Of a stretch of DNA of 64,000 bases, positions 37,901 through 48,356 are shown one piece after another. The stretch covers positions 1,984,001 to 2,048,000 of the forward strand of contig NW_026944390.1 of the NCBI RefSeq assembly GCF_033439725.1, written 5' to 3'. The notes under the pieces are model-generated. The model searched no databases and was not told the DNA's origin. It saw only the letters and a program-made list of their open reading frames with translations. A program made the position numbers and the translations under genes. This stretch comes from Neurospora tetraspora. Lineage: Eukaryota; Ascomycota; Sordariomycetes; Sordariales; Sordariaceae. Positions within the stretch are counted from its first letter, which is position 1; each line of letters starts with the position of its first letter.

Positions 37901-38035
37901 TACGATCGAGGTGAAAGGCGTATATGGCAGAGCTTCGTAGAGTGCGAAAGGTCTCATGAATCCACCAGCTTGTTGCGGCGACGAGGACGCCGGCGCGCCT
38001 TGTGAGCCATGGTAGTCTTGGGCGTTGGGATCCAT
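31994..38035 (-). CDS. scc2: Cohesin loader subunit SCC2/Mis4 (NIPBL family)
   Basis: Three exons: 38035-37888, 37746-37566 and 37514-31994, with introns GTAAGA..CTAG and GTACGT..CAG; about 1949 aa. The first two exons supply the N-terminus (MDPNAQDYHG through LDLLSTQEFDGLNQEV) that in the family binds the partner Scc4/Ssl3. A Pro/Gln-rich disordered segment spans about residues 130-310. The bulk (about 700-1650) is HEAT repeats, with family blocks such as DPSILDGDSVVVQLILRCSND and AIRSAIANGLLHRVQDPEESV. The tail is basic with AT-hook-like RRGRPPR and KKRGRPRK. SCC2 with SCC4 loads cohesin onto chromatin in the nucleus. The gene is divergent from RPA12 across about 1 kb. Confidence 0.95.
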
Positions 38036-39079
38036 ATTGTGGTGGTGTCTATTGTTGCTTTTGCTGCTTGATCACTTTGACAGCAGCATTAGCGCATGGT
38101 GATTTTGATGGGTGTATCCGGCGCAAGTGTCGTCCCAGCCGGAGGGTATCGGCAGCAGCGGCAGCAGCAGACGCAGCAGCACGTAAGGACTCGAGGCCCA
38201 AAGTTCAGACGAGAGCGGAAGTTGTTGCCATGCGAACCGACGCTTTCGGCGGAATCGTGTAGTCGCGGAGGGCCTTTGTCTCGGGGATTGGCCTGGGCGC
38301 GTCGGACTTGGGAGACGAGATGGATGGTTCAAGGAAAGGAAATCAAGTTGCAGGCACAGGTATGTCCATGTCGCATCGATGTGTTGCAACCACGACCTGG
38401 GAGACTGCCTGATGGAGATAGAAATAATAAAGATACGTGTAATCGATGTTGAACAAGTTCAAGGAAGGTGAAGTTCAGGTACCCAATCTCAAGGAAAGTC
38501 CAATGGACCCAAATGTTTCCCCAGATCCGCAAAGCAGGCGCAATCCAATGGAACCAACCAACAAACGCCAGGGGCAACACGGGAAACAGCCCTGTGAGCT
38601 TGGTAGGTACGGCGCGCGGTAACGCTAATTCGAGTCCCCGAACCCCGGTCGGTAGCACCTGCCATGCCGTGCCGTGGCCGCCCCGTGCTTGCCCAGCTTG
38701 CCCTGGATTTGCGTGTTGGCGCGCTCGTGCTTGCCGCGTCCGGCTTGCAATTCAGCGCCCAGATGGTCCCACCTGCCGTGATCAGCGTGGGTGATTGTGA
38801 CGGTTGTGCCTTCCGTCGTCACTCGTCATCACCCGTGCTAGCCTGCCCCGGCTTTCATTGTCGTTGCGTTTCCGCTGCCAAGCTTTGCCTGCCAGGAAGC
38901 AGACCAGGAGGGTCCCAAATTTTCCAGCGCCCTATCAATTGCTAATCGATCGTCTGCAGGCCCGTTGTAAATCTTGAAGTCCCGAATTGTTTACTGCGAA
39001 AACAACAGAAACCCCAACCGACGACATTGAATCAGACAACCACCATCCCGGCACACAAGACAAGCGACAAAGAGCAACA
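38036..39079. promoter_or_regulatory. Divergent promoter region of scc2 and rpa12
   Basis: About 1 kb between two outward-facing start codons, with no coding frame of its own that I can support. It contains CAG-type trinucleotide runs near 38150-38180 and GCTTGCC repeats near 38690-38750. Confidence 0.55.
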
Positions 39080-39631
39080 ATGGCTGCCATCGGATCCCTC
39101 ATTTTCTGCACAGACTGCGGCAACCTGTTGCCCGTCTCCAAGGGCAGCGAGAAGAACATTCTTCACTGCGAGTGCTGCGGTGCGGAAAACAGAGGTGCGC
39201 ATACGATTTCACCTCGTTTACCCGGTGGTCGTTGTCGTTTGGAAGCGTTCAAGAAGCTTTCATCCAGAAAAAAGTTTGTAGGTCAAACAGCTGACCATTC
39301 GTCTTGTTTCAGATCGTCCCTCCAGAACCGTCGTGACCAAGTCGAAGCCGTCCGATTTCCCCTCGCTTTTGCGCCAGAAGCTCGATATCGTCCAGACCGT
39401 CGTAAGACACGAGCTCAACACCGAGAGAATCGACTCCAACACGGAATGCCCCAAGTGCGGCAAGCGCGGTATCCGTTACTCCGAAGTTCAGCAGAGAAGT
39501 GCAGACGAAGGCTCAACAATTCTTTACAACTGCGACTGCGGAGAGAGGTATGCGACACCGGACGGTTATCGCTGTGGGTTGCTTTGTCCTTGTGCTAACT
39601 CGAGGTACACAGATGGTCGGTCAACAACTGA
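39080..39631 (+). CDS. rpa12: RNA polymerase I subunit RPA12
   Basis: Three exons, 39080-39194, 39313-39547 and 39613-39631, give 122 aa, the usual size for this subunit. The N-terminal zinc ribbon is FCTDCGNLLPVSKGSEKN...LHCECC. The C-terminal TFIIS-like ribbon starts ECPKCGKRGIRYSEVQQRSA and contains the ADEG acidic hairpin (the DE pair that enters the active centre), ending YNCDCGERWSVNN. The last exon codes for only six residues plus stop. RPA12 works in the nucleolus in rRNA transcript cleavage and termination. It converges with the deoxyhypusine hydroxylase gene 294 bp downstream. Confidence 0.95.
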
Positions 39632-39925
39632 GTGCAAAGACTTTCATCGAATCACGAAATTGGGATGCTATTTGGGTCGCATCGTTTTGGATCAAACGAT
39701 ATTTGGGACAGCTAGCACCAGCATTGGCAAGCCGAGACTTAGTAATGATGGCTTTGCCTTGTTACAACTACAACAACGATACCCCTTCTTTTTGTCAGGA
39801 CCGACGACCAGTCGCATTGGTATTATCCTGAGAGAGAAACAGAAACTTTTTGAAATACCCATCCATCCATGATTCGCCCCGAAAAGAAACAAGCAACCAA
39901 CGAAACAACAAGAGAAACTCCATCT

Positions 39926-41051
39926 TTACGACGCCTTGCTAGCAACCTCGGGTATCAACGCGTACTCAGCCTGGCCGCTCTGCTCAAACTCGGCCATATC
40001 CAGCGCAACAATAACACTCTCGCGAACGACCTTCTCCTTGTCGTGGAGGAACTTCAGCAACGTCTCCTCGACACCCTCCTCATCACCAAGACTGCCAAGA
40101 GCCTCGGCCGCCTCGTGGCGGACCATGCTGACCTCGTCGAGGTTGCCGAGGGCCTCGGTCAGGGCAGGGATGGAAGCGGGATGCGAAAGCTGTCCGAACA
40201 CAAAGGCGATCTCGTGGCGGAACAGGGCGGACTTATCCTTGAGACCCTTGGCAAGGGCCAGGACGGCGGGAACGGCAGTGGGCAGGTCGGGAGGAGAGGC
40301 CAGGTCGCGGAGGGCGAACATGGCGCGGTATCTCTTGAAGAGGGGGAGCGATGTGTCTAGTAGTTTCTTCTCGAGCGTCTCGACCGTTTGCTTCTCGTCG
40401 TCTTCGGGCATGGGAGGGGCGGGATCAACGGAGGCAAAGTCACTAGAAAGGTAGTTTCTGCGGTTAGCATAGGCCGCGCGCAATCTTACGCCAATGGAGA
40501 GTGCCAGAAAAAAGATGATCAATGACTGTGATGGGATGAAGTGTAGGTGTTGATGAAGGGGTGTGCATCGTGGTCGCAATTAATTGTATGTACCTTTGGC
40601 GCAGCTTCTCCTGCCTCCTCTGCTCCGAGTTCTCCCACTCTATCCTGTCAATAGCGATCTCGCACGTCTCCTTGACGGAAACGTCCTCTCCCTCGCGGTT
40701 GAGGTACTTCTGGAGCACGCTCAAGCTCTCGGCGTTGCCCAGCGCGCCCAGCGCCTCGGCGGCCTCGTGTCTGCACATGGCGTCCTCCTGCAGGTCCTCG
40801 AGCACCTGCGTGAGGTGGGGGATGGCCGCATCGTTGCCAGTCTGTCCGAGGCAGTAGGCCAGCTCGTGCTTGAGGAGGGCCGAGGGGGAAGAAAAGGCGG
40901 CGGCGATGGCCTCGATGGCCGAAAGCGACTCGTCCGTGCCCTTGTTCTGCACGGCAAGGTGCTTGAGCGAGAAGAGGGCGCGGAACCGGATGGGCAGTGG
41001 GGTCGTCTCGGAGCAGAGGCTCTCGCGCAGGCTGGCGATAGTGGCAGACAT
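39926..41051 (-). CDS. lia1: Deoxyhypusine hydroxylase (DOHH)
   Basis: Two exons, 41051-40594 and 40442-39926 (intron GTACAT..CTAG), give 324 aa, normal for fungal DOHH. It is built of HEAT-like repeats in two halves. Each half carries two His-Glu metal-binding pairs, seen here as [35 protein letters not shown] and [14 protein letters not shown]. The enzyme uses a di-iron centre to hydroxylate deoxyhypusine on eIF5A, finishing hypusine in the cytoplasm. The linker between the halves (about residues 150-175) is the variable region, and the intron falls there. Confidence 0.96.
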
Positions 41052-42302
41052 TGTGGGTGGGTTGGTGGAATTTGTCAAACTTGCTCGGAATTGGTTTTGG
41101 GGATTATACAATGGGAGGGAGGTATTGCGAATCAATCGCAACTTGAACCAAGAGTGAATGAGCAAGGGGCGTGGATCAAGAGGTCAGTGGAATGGATGTG
41201 AATTAGGAAACAGGACGGGAGCACTTTGGAGGACGACGACGGCGGCGATGTGTGGACTCGTGTAAGATCTGATAAGAAAACAGCCATCTTGAAATCACCT
41301 GCTGCGAGGGGCACCAGGCGCCTACGACGGGCGGGAATTGCCATGCCCCCAGACACTTTGGCGGGGTGGTAAAATTTTTAGAGGGGCATTTGCTGGGCGC
41401 GATAACGATAAGAGCCTTTTTGGTGGAGCCTCTTGGCCAGCAGGGTTCCATCGCAGCCAGGGGCACATTGGTTTGCTTGGCAAGGGTACATCTGAAAGAC
41501 CATTCATCACAGTGACAGCAACCTATAGGATGGGAAATTGGGTATAACAGATGCATATATCAACCGTGATATCGAGTGTGACCTTCAACTGACACATAGC
41601 AAGCCTGACACTGTGGTCACGCAGAAGCAGTCATAGGAAGAAGTGAAGATGGTGTTGCGGTTGGTCTCGCTCAAGCATGTTTTGGGTACAGTAATTACCC
41701 CTGTTCGTGCATGTAATCCGGGCCAGCACTTGACATGTATTTAGAGGGCTCATACATTTACAGTCCCGTGCCAAGACTTCCGGGCTCCCCTAGCAGGGAC
41801 ATTTTGGGGGAGTTTTAAGCTATTAACCTACCTATAAAGGCCCAAAAAGGGTAACCATTAAATGCATATAGACCAATTTCGCGGCCCGCCAGACATGCAT
41901 TTAAGCTTTTATGCAGTTACCCATACTAAATAATTGCGGACGGCCATCTGTAAGCATTTAGAGGGTTTTATGCACTTTCAGGTACATGCACGAGCAGGGG
42001 TAATTACTGTACACATCACCCCTGGAAAGTTCGTTAGCGCGGGACTTCACTACGCACTCTTCGCAACTCAACCACCATTCTACCACATTTCATACAAGAA
42101 ATTAGTATCAACTAAATACGTTTTGGAAGCTTTATACACTTTATCCAAGTTTCCGTTTTAAATATAGTTATTCCGTTATTTTTCTATAAAGTTTTACAGA
42201 CCCCTGTCACAAGAACCACGCTAACAAACTTTTAAGGGTTGATATGTATTGGTCGTATCGTTTGCTCCAGGTGGAGAGGTCTGGCCATTATCTCCTTACA
42301 TC
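41052..42302. other. Intergenic between DOHH and Asteroid-like gene, containing a MITE
   Basis: The right half (41690-42240) is strongly AT-rich and holds the MITE listed separately. The left part is the DOHH promoter. No gene seen. Confidence 0.45.
41689..42009. mobile_element. MITE-like element, 321 bp, TA target duplication
   Basis: Terminal inverted repeats begin CAGTAATTACCCCTG and match at 26 of 27 positions (single C/T difference at position 16). Both outer ends are flanked by TA (41687-41688 and 42010-42011), the duplication made by Tc1/mariner/pogo transposases, whose ends often start CAGT. The interior is AT-rich and non-coding, with sub-repeats around TTTAGAGGG. It is therefore a likely non-autonomous derivative; no transposase gene is present in this window. 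Confidence 0.8.
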
Positions 42303-44092
42303 TCAGCACTCGGCGTCCAAAAGCGCGAATGGGTTGTTAGAGCGCGGCCTTGCTTCAGGTTCTTGCGAGTTCTTCCGCTTGTTCGACTTTTGTTGTTTCT
42401 TGGGTTGCATGATGGCCTCCAGCTGTGGCACCATATCGTCCTGGTCGGCACATATCTTCGTCAAGCAGGATAGTCCCTTTTTGTCGATAATCAGTTGCAC
42501 CATCTCTGGGAAGTTGAATATGGTCGGGAAATCCGGGAGAGAAGGGAGCTTGGATAAGCAATCTTGCAGTTCCTTCAGGGCGGGCGATAGTCCCTTGCCT
42601 TGAGAAGCCGCGTGCTGCATTATTTGCTCTAGCATTCTGAGCGAGTAGTAGGTCGCCTGGCACTGGGCAAGGAAGTGGACACACTCCCAAGACGTTATGT
42701 CGAGCTTCTCGTCGACTGCTTGCTGGAGCAACTTCAGGCTGAGTGGTTGGACCTTCCCTTGGCTGGTTGTCATGACAACGTCCTGATAGACTGAGAGGGT
42801 CATCCAAACTGCCTTGGAGTTTCTCACGTCTTTAATGATCGATGACAAGACATCCTCAAGCACAGCTGCGTCCATATCAACCTCGGAGATAGGCGGTACC
42901 TTGATAGGTGTCCCCGCTGATGGCTGATCAAGCCTCCTGAATTCGGCAACCGTCGGTATTGGTGATCCAGTGACTGTCTGTAGGATAGCGTATGCCAGCT
43001 GCCTGATGTCTTTGCTTGATTCCCACGCACTAGTTCGAGTCGGAGAGTCCAAGAGGAAAGGGAGGTACATGGCCGGTTTCTTATCCCGACACCGAAGAAC
43101 AAGTTCTGATATCCGGGGGTCCAACACGACGGATGCTTCGACCGGGATCTGAGACCCCGTTTCAGGAGAGAGATACTGCTCAGTAAACTCCTTGTGCGCG
43201 CCGGGATACGCCGCGACTGAGTACTTGCTCTTGGCTTTCGAGACTGCTTGCTCAAGAGTGATGTGTGGGTCCATCACGAGCTCGAATGCCAGACACGAAA
43301 GGCCATCCTCAGGCTGGAGTGAGAGACGCTCACAAATGTCGGCACTTTTGAATTGCAAGCCCATAAGCTCTGTGCCGGCCGGGTTGGATTCAATATCCGA
43401 GAAGAAGACAACGCTGCCGTTGGGTCCAAGGTTGTGTACGAGCAGGTCCGAATCAGATGTCAGAACTGTTCCGCCATGTTCCCGGACATACTGGGCGCAG
43501 AACACGTCGGCCTCTCCGGGCACAACCTTCGTTTGTGAGGCGTAATACTCGGACTGTCTCAGAGTGTCGACGATGGACGGAACGAAGAACGCCGGTGGCG
43601 GTGGGCTCACTCCGCTGTGACTTGGTTGAGCCTCGGGGAACAAGGCGACTTTCCTGTTGGAATTCCAGCCAGGACGGCCCTGCGTCACTCCATTTACGTA
43701 TTTTCGGTGAAATCCCTGCAAGTCCTTGGAGGTTCTCATGAGCCTCTTGGTCCGCTCATCCGTCTTGGACGTAGGAAGATAACCATCGAAAAATATCCTC
43801 GAACTTTGAAAGCCATGGCGAACATTAGTATGCTGGAGGGAGGGTCTGGGTCATGGAGAACGAATTACATGGTGAGGCCGCACACTCTGATCCTGTCGAG
43901 CCATTCGAGGGTAGTCCGACTTAGCAGCTCATAGGTTGGTTGCTCAAAGGGACTGTTCTTGATGGTTTTTATTCGGCAGAGATTCAAGATGTGATATGCA
44001 AGTGCAGGCCCGTCGATGACCAGATTGCTTGGCTGGATTGCGCCTCGCTGCGCATAAGGCTCCAGGTGTTTCCTGAGGTGTGGAATGCCCAT
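42303..44092 (-). CDS. Asteroid/XPG-like PIN-domain protein
   Basis: Exons 44092-43869 and 43803-42303 (intron GTAATT..AAAG with a CTAAT branch point) give about 574 aa. I chose MGIPHLRKHLEPYA as the start because it matches the XPG/FEN1-like N-terminus; the frame runs further upstream. The N-terminal PIN domain includes LVIDGPALAYHIL, RIFFDGYLPTSK, and a central XPG-I-like block VVPGEADVFCAQY...GGTVLTSDSDLLVHNLG that holds the acidic metal ligands. This order and the PPPAF.VPSIVDTLR segment fit Asteroid-domain proteins, which are putative structure-specific nucleases. The C-terminal half is helical and ends in a basic KKQQKSNKRKNS segment. Activity is not shown by sequence alone. Confidence 0.82.
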
Positions 44093-45071
44093 ATTCGTTT
44101 GACGATTTTGATATCCTCGTTTGCCGCTTGGCTTTTTGTGGGCGCGGTCCCCGCCGTGTGATGAGTTCAGGTCCTTCTCGAATGGCCGCGAGTCTTCCGT
44201 AGGCGGCGGTGCTGGGTGGGAATTTGTCCTGTGAACGGGATGGGGTATTGGGATGTCAAGGGTCTCTTGCCAAACGACTGTTTGAAGTGTAGTTGAAACG
44301 TCCAAACATCAGAATCATGACTGGCTTCATTTGAAGTATTGGTGTGTTTTGATGTGAAGTTAAACAGTGCGAATTGGAATTTGGTGTTCTCTTTCGTTGA
44401 TCGTGACGGAGAGTCCATGGTGTTGGCATCCTTTCTCGAGAACGTATTTACCTCTAGTTGAGTTTGTTGTTTTGAACCTGGGGGTCAGGGCCGTGGCTTC
44501 ACGATGTCATTGTCCCGTCTACAAGCATTGGCTTGGACCTGCCGGAAGTACCTCTACGATGGAAACGACGACGCTCTTCATGTACCTCGATGCCGCCTTC
44601 ATCAATGGAACGCGGTAGGCATCGTTGCCGCCTTGAGTCACTGCCCTTTCACAGCCATTTTCCCAAGAGAATCTGCTTCAGGTAAGATCATATATGGCCA
44701 TTGATAATTTTAAAAGTTTACTATGATTTTACGAAATGTTATACTCTTCAAACGCTGTAGGTAAGTTACAGTAGTTGTTATCATGACTTCACATGAAGAT
44801 GGATAGCATCGCCTTTCCTGCACACTGTATGCTTATCTTCCAGGTTGTCAGGGCTGTCAGGGCGACCCTGCAGCTGCGGCAACTGCACATAAAAATGGCA
44901 GGCCCCGAAACGACATCGGCGGCGAGATCCTTCCTTTCAACCATTTGACCCACTTTTACGTGAATCGCTGCGGGGCACGAGGACAAGATTGAAAAAAAAC
45001 TAAATTTCCTCCCCTCAAATCCCGCTCCCGAACTTCTCTTCCCCGAACTCACCAACACTCTTTTTTTCACA
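44093..45071. promoter_or_regulatory. Divergent promoter region of the Asteroid-like and PRPP synthetase genes
   Basis: About 1 kb between two outward-facing starts. It has an AT-rich patch at 44690-44770 and a T-rich tract immediately upstream of the ATG at 45072. No gene seen. Confidence 0.5.
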
Positions 45072-46588
45072 ATGCGCGGCACCCTCATCTTTTCGGGCAG
45101 CTCGTGCCCGGCCCTCACCGGCAAAGTATGCGAAAACCTGGGTATGACGCCAGCTGATGCTGAGCTCACCCAGTTCTCCAACGGAGAGACGAGCGTCCGG
45201 ATCCTCACCAGCGTCCGCGAGAAGGATGTCTTCGTCGTTCAGTCCGGCAGCCCCAAGATCAACGACACCATCATGGAGCTGCTCATCATGATTTCTGCTT
45301 GCAAGGGAGGCTCTGCCAGCAAGATCACTGGTATGTCTGCCGCTCAACAGCAATCCATCCAGTGTGAAGGCTGACCAGGCCCTCTCTAGCCGTCCTGCCA
45401 TACTTCCCCTACAGTCGCCAGTCCAAGAAGAAGTCGCACCGCGGTGCCATCACTGCGAGAATGCTTGCCAATCTTCTCGGCGTTGCTGGTGTTAAGCACA
45501 TCATCACGGTCGATTTGCACGCTTCTCAGATGCAGGGCTTCTTCAAGTGCCCTGTCGACAACCTCCACGCCGAGCCTCTCATTGCCCGCTGGATCAGGCA
45601 GAACGTCCCCGACTGGAAAGAGGCCGTCGTCGTGTCCAAGAACGCCGGTGGTACCAAGCGCGTTACGTCGCTTGCCGACGCTCTCAAGTTGAACTTCGGC
45701 ATGGTCACCACCGACAAGAAGAGAGGCCATGGCAACATGACTAGCAGCATGATTCTCAACCCCATTGACGCTGTCTTGGACCCCATCGGCGAGCAGGTCA
45801 GCGAGGCAGTTGAGCCTGAGGAGACCTCAGCCAGCAACATCACCCAGCCTATCGCAGGTACTGCAAGCCCCGCGCGCCGTCCCAATGGATCGTCTTTGCA
45901 CAGCGCCAAGTCTCTGCCATCTCGCCTGCGTTCTTCGACCTCGGCTTTGGACGGTGTCGACGAGGAAGGCGAGGACGGCCTCGAGTACAATGACCAGCGT
46001 GCTCATGAGGTCACCCAGGCTCGTCTTGTCCACGGCCACATCGTTCCTGATGACTTCGAGTCGCCAGACATCTCTGCAGCCACCAGTGTCGCTGGAGACG
46101 ACCCGATGACCATGTCGCACGCTTCGTCGTTCTTCGCTCCTCAGCACCACGCTGCCCTCGGTGGCTCGGGTGATGCAGCTGAAAGTTCGGATGAGGATGA
46201 GGTGATCCTGAAGGACCCCAAGGTGGAGCACATGGTCACCCTTGTCGGAGACGTCAAGAACCGCACCGTCTTCATTGTTGACGACATGATCGACAAGCCT
46301 GGTTCTTGGATCGCTGCTGCCGAGACGGTTGTCAAACGCGGTTTGGCCAAGAAGGTCTATTGCATTGCCACCCATGCCGTCTTTGGCGCTGACTGCCTTG
46401 AGCAGTTGCAGGATTGCGACTGCATTGATCACATCCTCGTGACAAACAGCTACCCCATCCCAGAGGAAAAGGCTCGCAACGCCAGCAAGCTGCACGTACT
46501 TGACTTGTCCTATCTCCTTGCGGAAGCAATTCGTCGGAACCACTATGGCGAGTCGATCTCGCCTTTGTTCCAGCACATAGTGGAGTAA
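45072..46588 (+). CDS. Ribose-phosphate pyrophosphokinase (PRPP synthetase) with long insertion
   Basis: Exons 45072-45330 and 45390-46588 (intron GTATGT..CTAG) give 485 aa, against about 320 aa for the compact enzyme. The N-terminal half carries family blocks: FSGSSCPALTGKVCENLG, FSNGETSVRI, VFVVQSGSPKINDTIMELL, PYFPYSRQSKKKSHRG and the metal-binding VDLHASQMQGFF. The PRPP loop is shifted to IVDDMIDKPGSWIAAAETV. Between them, residues about 215-355 are a Ser/Glu-rich insertion. Such non-homologous regions are known in the yeast Prs1 and Prs5 subunits, so this is probably a regulatory or hetero-oligomer subunit that makes PRPP from ribose 5-phosphate and ATP for nucleotide, His and Trp synthesis. 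Confidence 0.94.
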
Positions 46589-47519
46589 TATCGCACGGTT
46601 CTGTTTTTTGGTTTTTCATGACGCATCACAGAGGCTTCATAGGGCATTTACTTGCACCTTCTTTACGAAAGCACATCATCATCAGGTATGTTGGGAGACT
46701 CGGATTACAAGCGTGGCGTTGGTGATTTCAGACTGTCGTTTTGACATTCGGAGCGGAGAAAAGCGTCCTTAGACCTTTTGGAACGAGCAGTCAGATATCC
46801 AATTGACATTATACGCTCGGTTGTGTGGTTCGCCGCGCAGCTTGTTCTTTCCCTCTCTCCCTCTTTTCTTTTTGTTTGCTTATTCCACCTCCTCGCCTTG
46901 CTTGACGTCAGTCAGCAAACGAGTCATTCCCTCCTTCCCTTGCCCTCAAACAAAATCCAGCGATGCTTTCACTCGAGAAAGCCGGAGTCGATTTCCATCC
47001 CAGGAACGGTTCTGAACGGAGCGTTGGTAGATCGAATTTCCATTATAGAAGGCTCGTTGTCCCGACTCTTTATGAGTTGACTTCCGCAAGGTTGGTGGGC
47101 AATGATGCAAGAGAACCCTTGGGAACATTTCATGTAAACGTACTTGCCTCAGCAAGTGAAGTAAGTGTGATGGTACTTCCCATCACGCTCAGTGGTCCGC
47201 GTAAAAGCTTCCGTGGGCGGTTATTTGACCGCGAAGCCTGGCGCTGATGTTGTTTCACACATCGTAGGACATTATCGTCTGAGAACTCGATATCGAGCTT
47301 TCGAACTAGCAAAAAATACAAAACATATTTCAACTCATCGTTCATTCATTGAAGCTTCTGCAAGTGACTTCTCGCACATGTCAAATGCACAGATTCGCGT
47401 CTCGATATACGATTTGATAGCGGGCTGCAACCGTTGTTTGTCTTCTTCACATCCCTTCAACATTAACTTTTCCATCCATGCAGTAGGTAGTTCCCCTCAA
47501 TGAATCCAAACAAACAACC
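46589..47519. other. Intergenic between the PRPP synthetase and polyQ genes (convergent)
   Basis: 3' regions of two convergent genes. No supported gene. Confidence 0.4.
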
Positions 47520-48273
47520 TCAAATCCACCCCTCCTTCCCACTAGTCCTCTGAAACAACCTCCTCAAACTCCCACTACTTCGACGTTTCCGACTTCCATA
47601 ACCCTGATTCCCCTTCCGCGTCGGCATCGTCTTACTCGAATACTGCCCCACCACCGGCGGTGACGCCGCCGCCTGTGCCTCAAGTGCCTCCGCCGGCGTA
47701 GCACTGATCTTGATCACGACCGGTGACGACGGCGCGGTGGGCACTTTGTTTGAGTCACTTTGACCAAGCGGTGGCGGTGGTGTCAAAGGTCGTCCAGGTC
47801 GCTGGGCAGCTGATGCCGGCGGCGGCGGTGCCGGTCGGGGAGGGAGGGTTGAGATGGATGGGTAAGAGCCTTTGGGGTGGAGGGGGATGGGAGGGGAAGG
47901 GGAGGGGCGAGGCGGGGAGACGGCTTCGCTGGTGTCCTTGTTTTCAGGGCTGGTTGAGTGGTGGCCGTGGCCGTGGACCGGAAAGTTGAGGCAGGACCAG
48001 GAGAGGGTGCGGAGGGAGGTGAGGGAGCTCCTTTTGCTGCCCGTGCTTTGTCCGTGTCCGTGTCCGGTAGTGGTGGGATTCCTGGGATTGGGACGACGGG
48101 GAGTGGGAGCGGGAGCGGAAGCGGGGACGTTGCTGGGGCTGGTTTCGAGACTGAAACTGCTGGTGGCGGCCGCGGCGCTGCTTACGATTCCCATGCCACT
48201 AGAGGTACCACTCCCACTCCCACTCCCGCCGGCACTACTACTTTTCGTCTGGTATTCGTTCTGTTGCCCCTGC

Positions 48274-48356
<83 letters not shown>

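Noticed and set aside
45827-46576. 249-codon antisense frame inside the PRPP synthetase gene
   Set aside because: Shadow of a C-ending-codon-biased gene on the opposite strand; the sense frame is clearly the real one.
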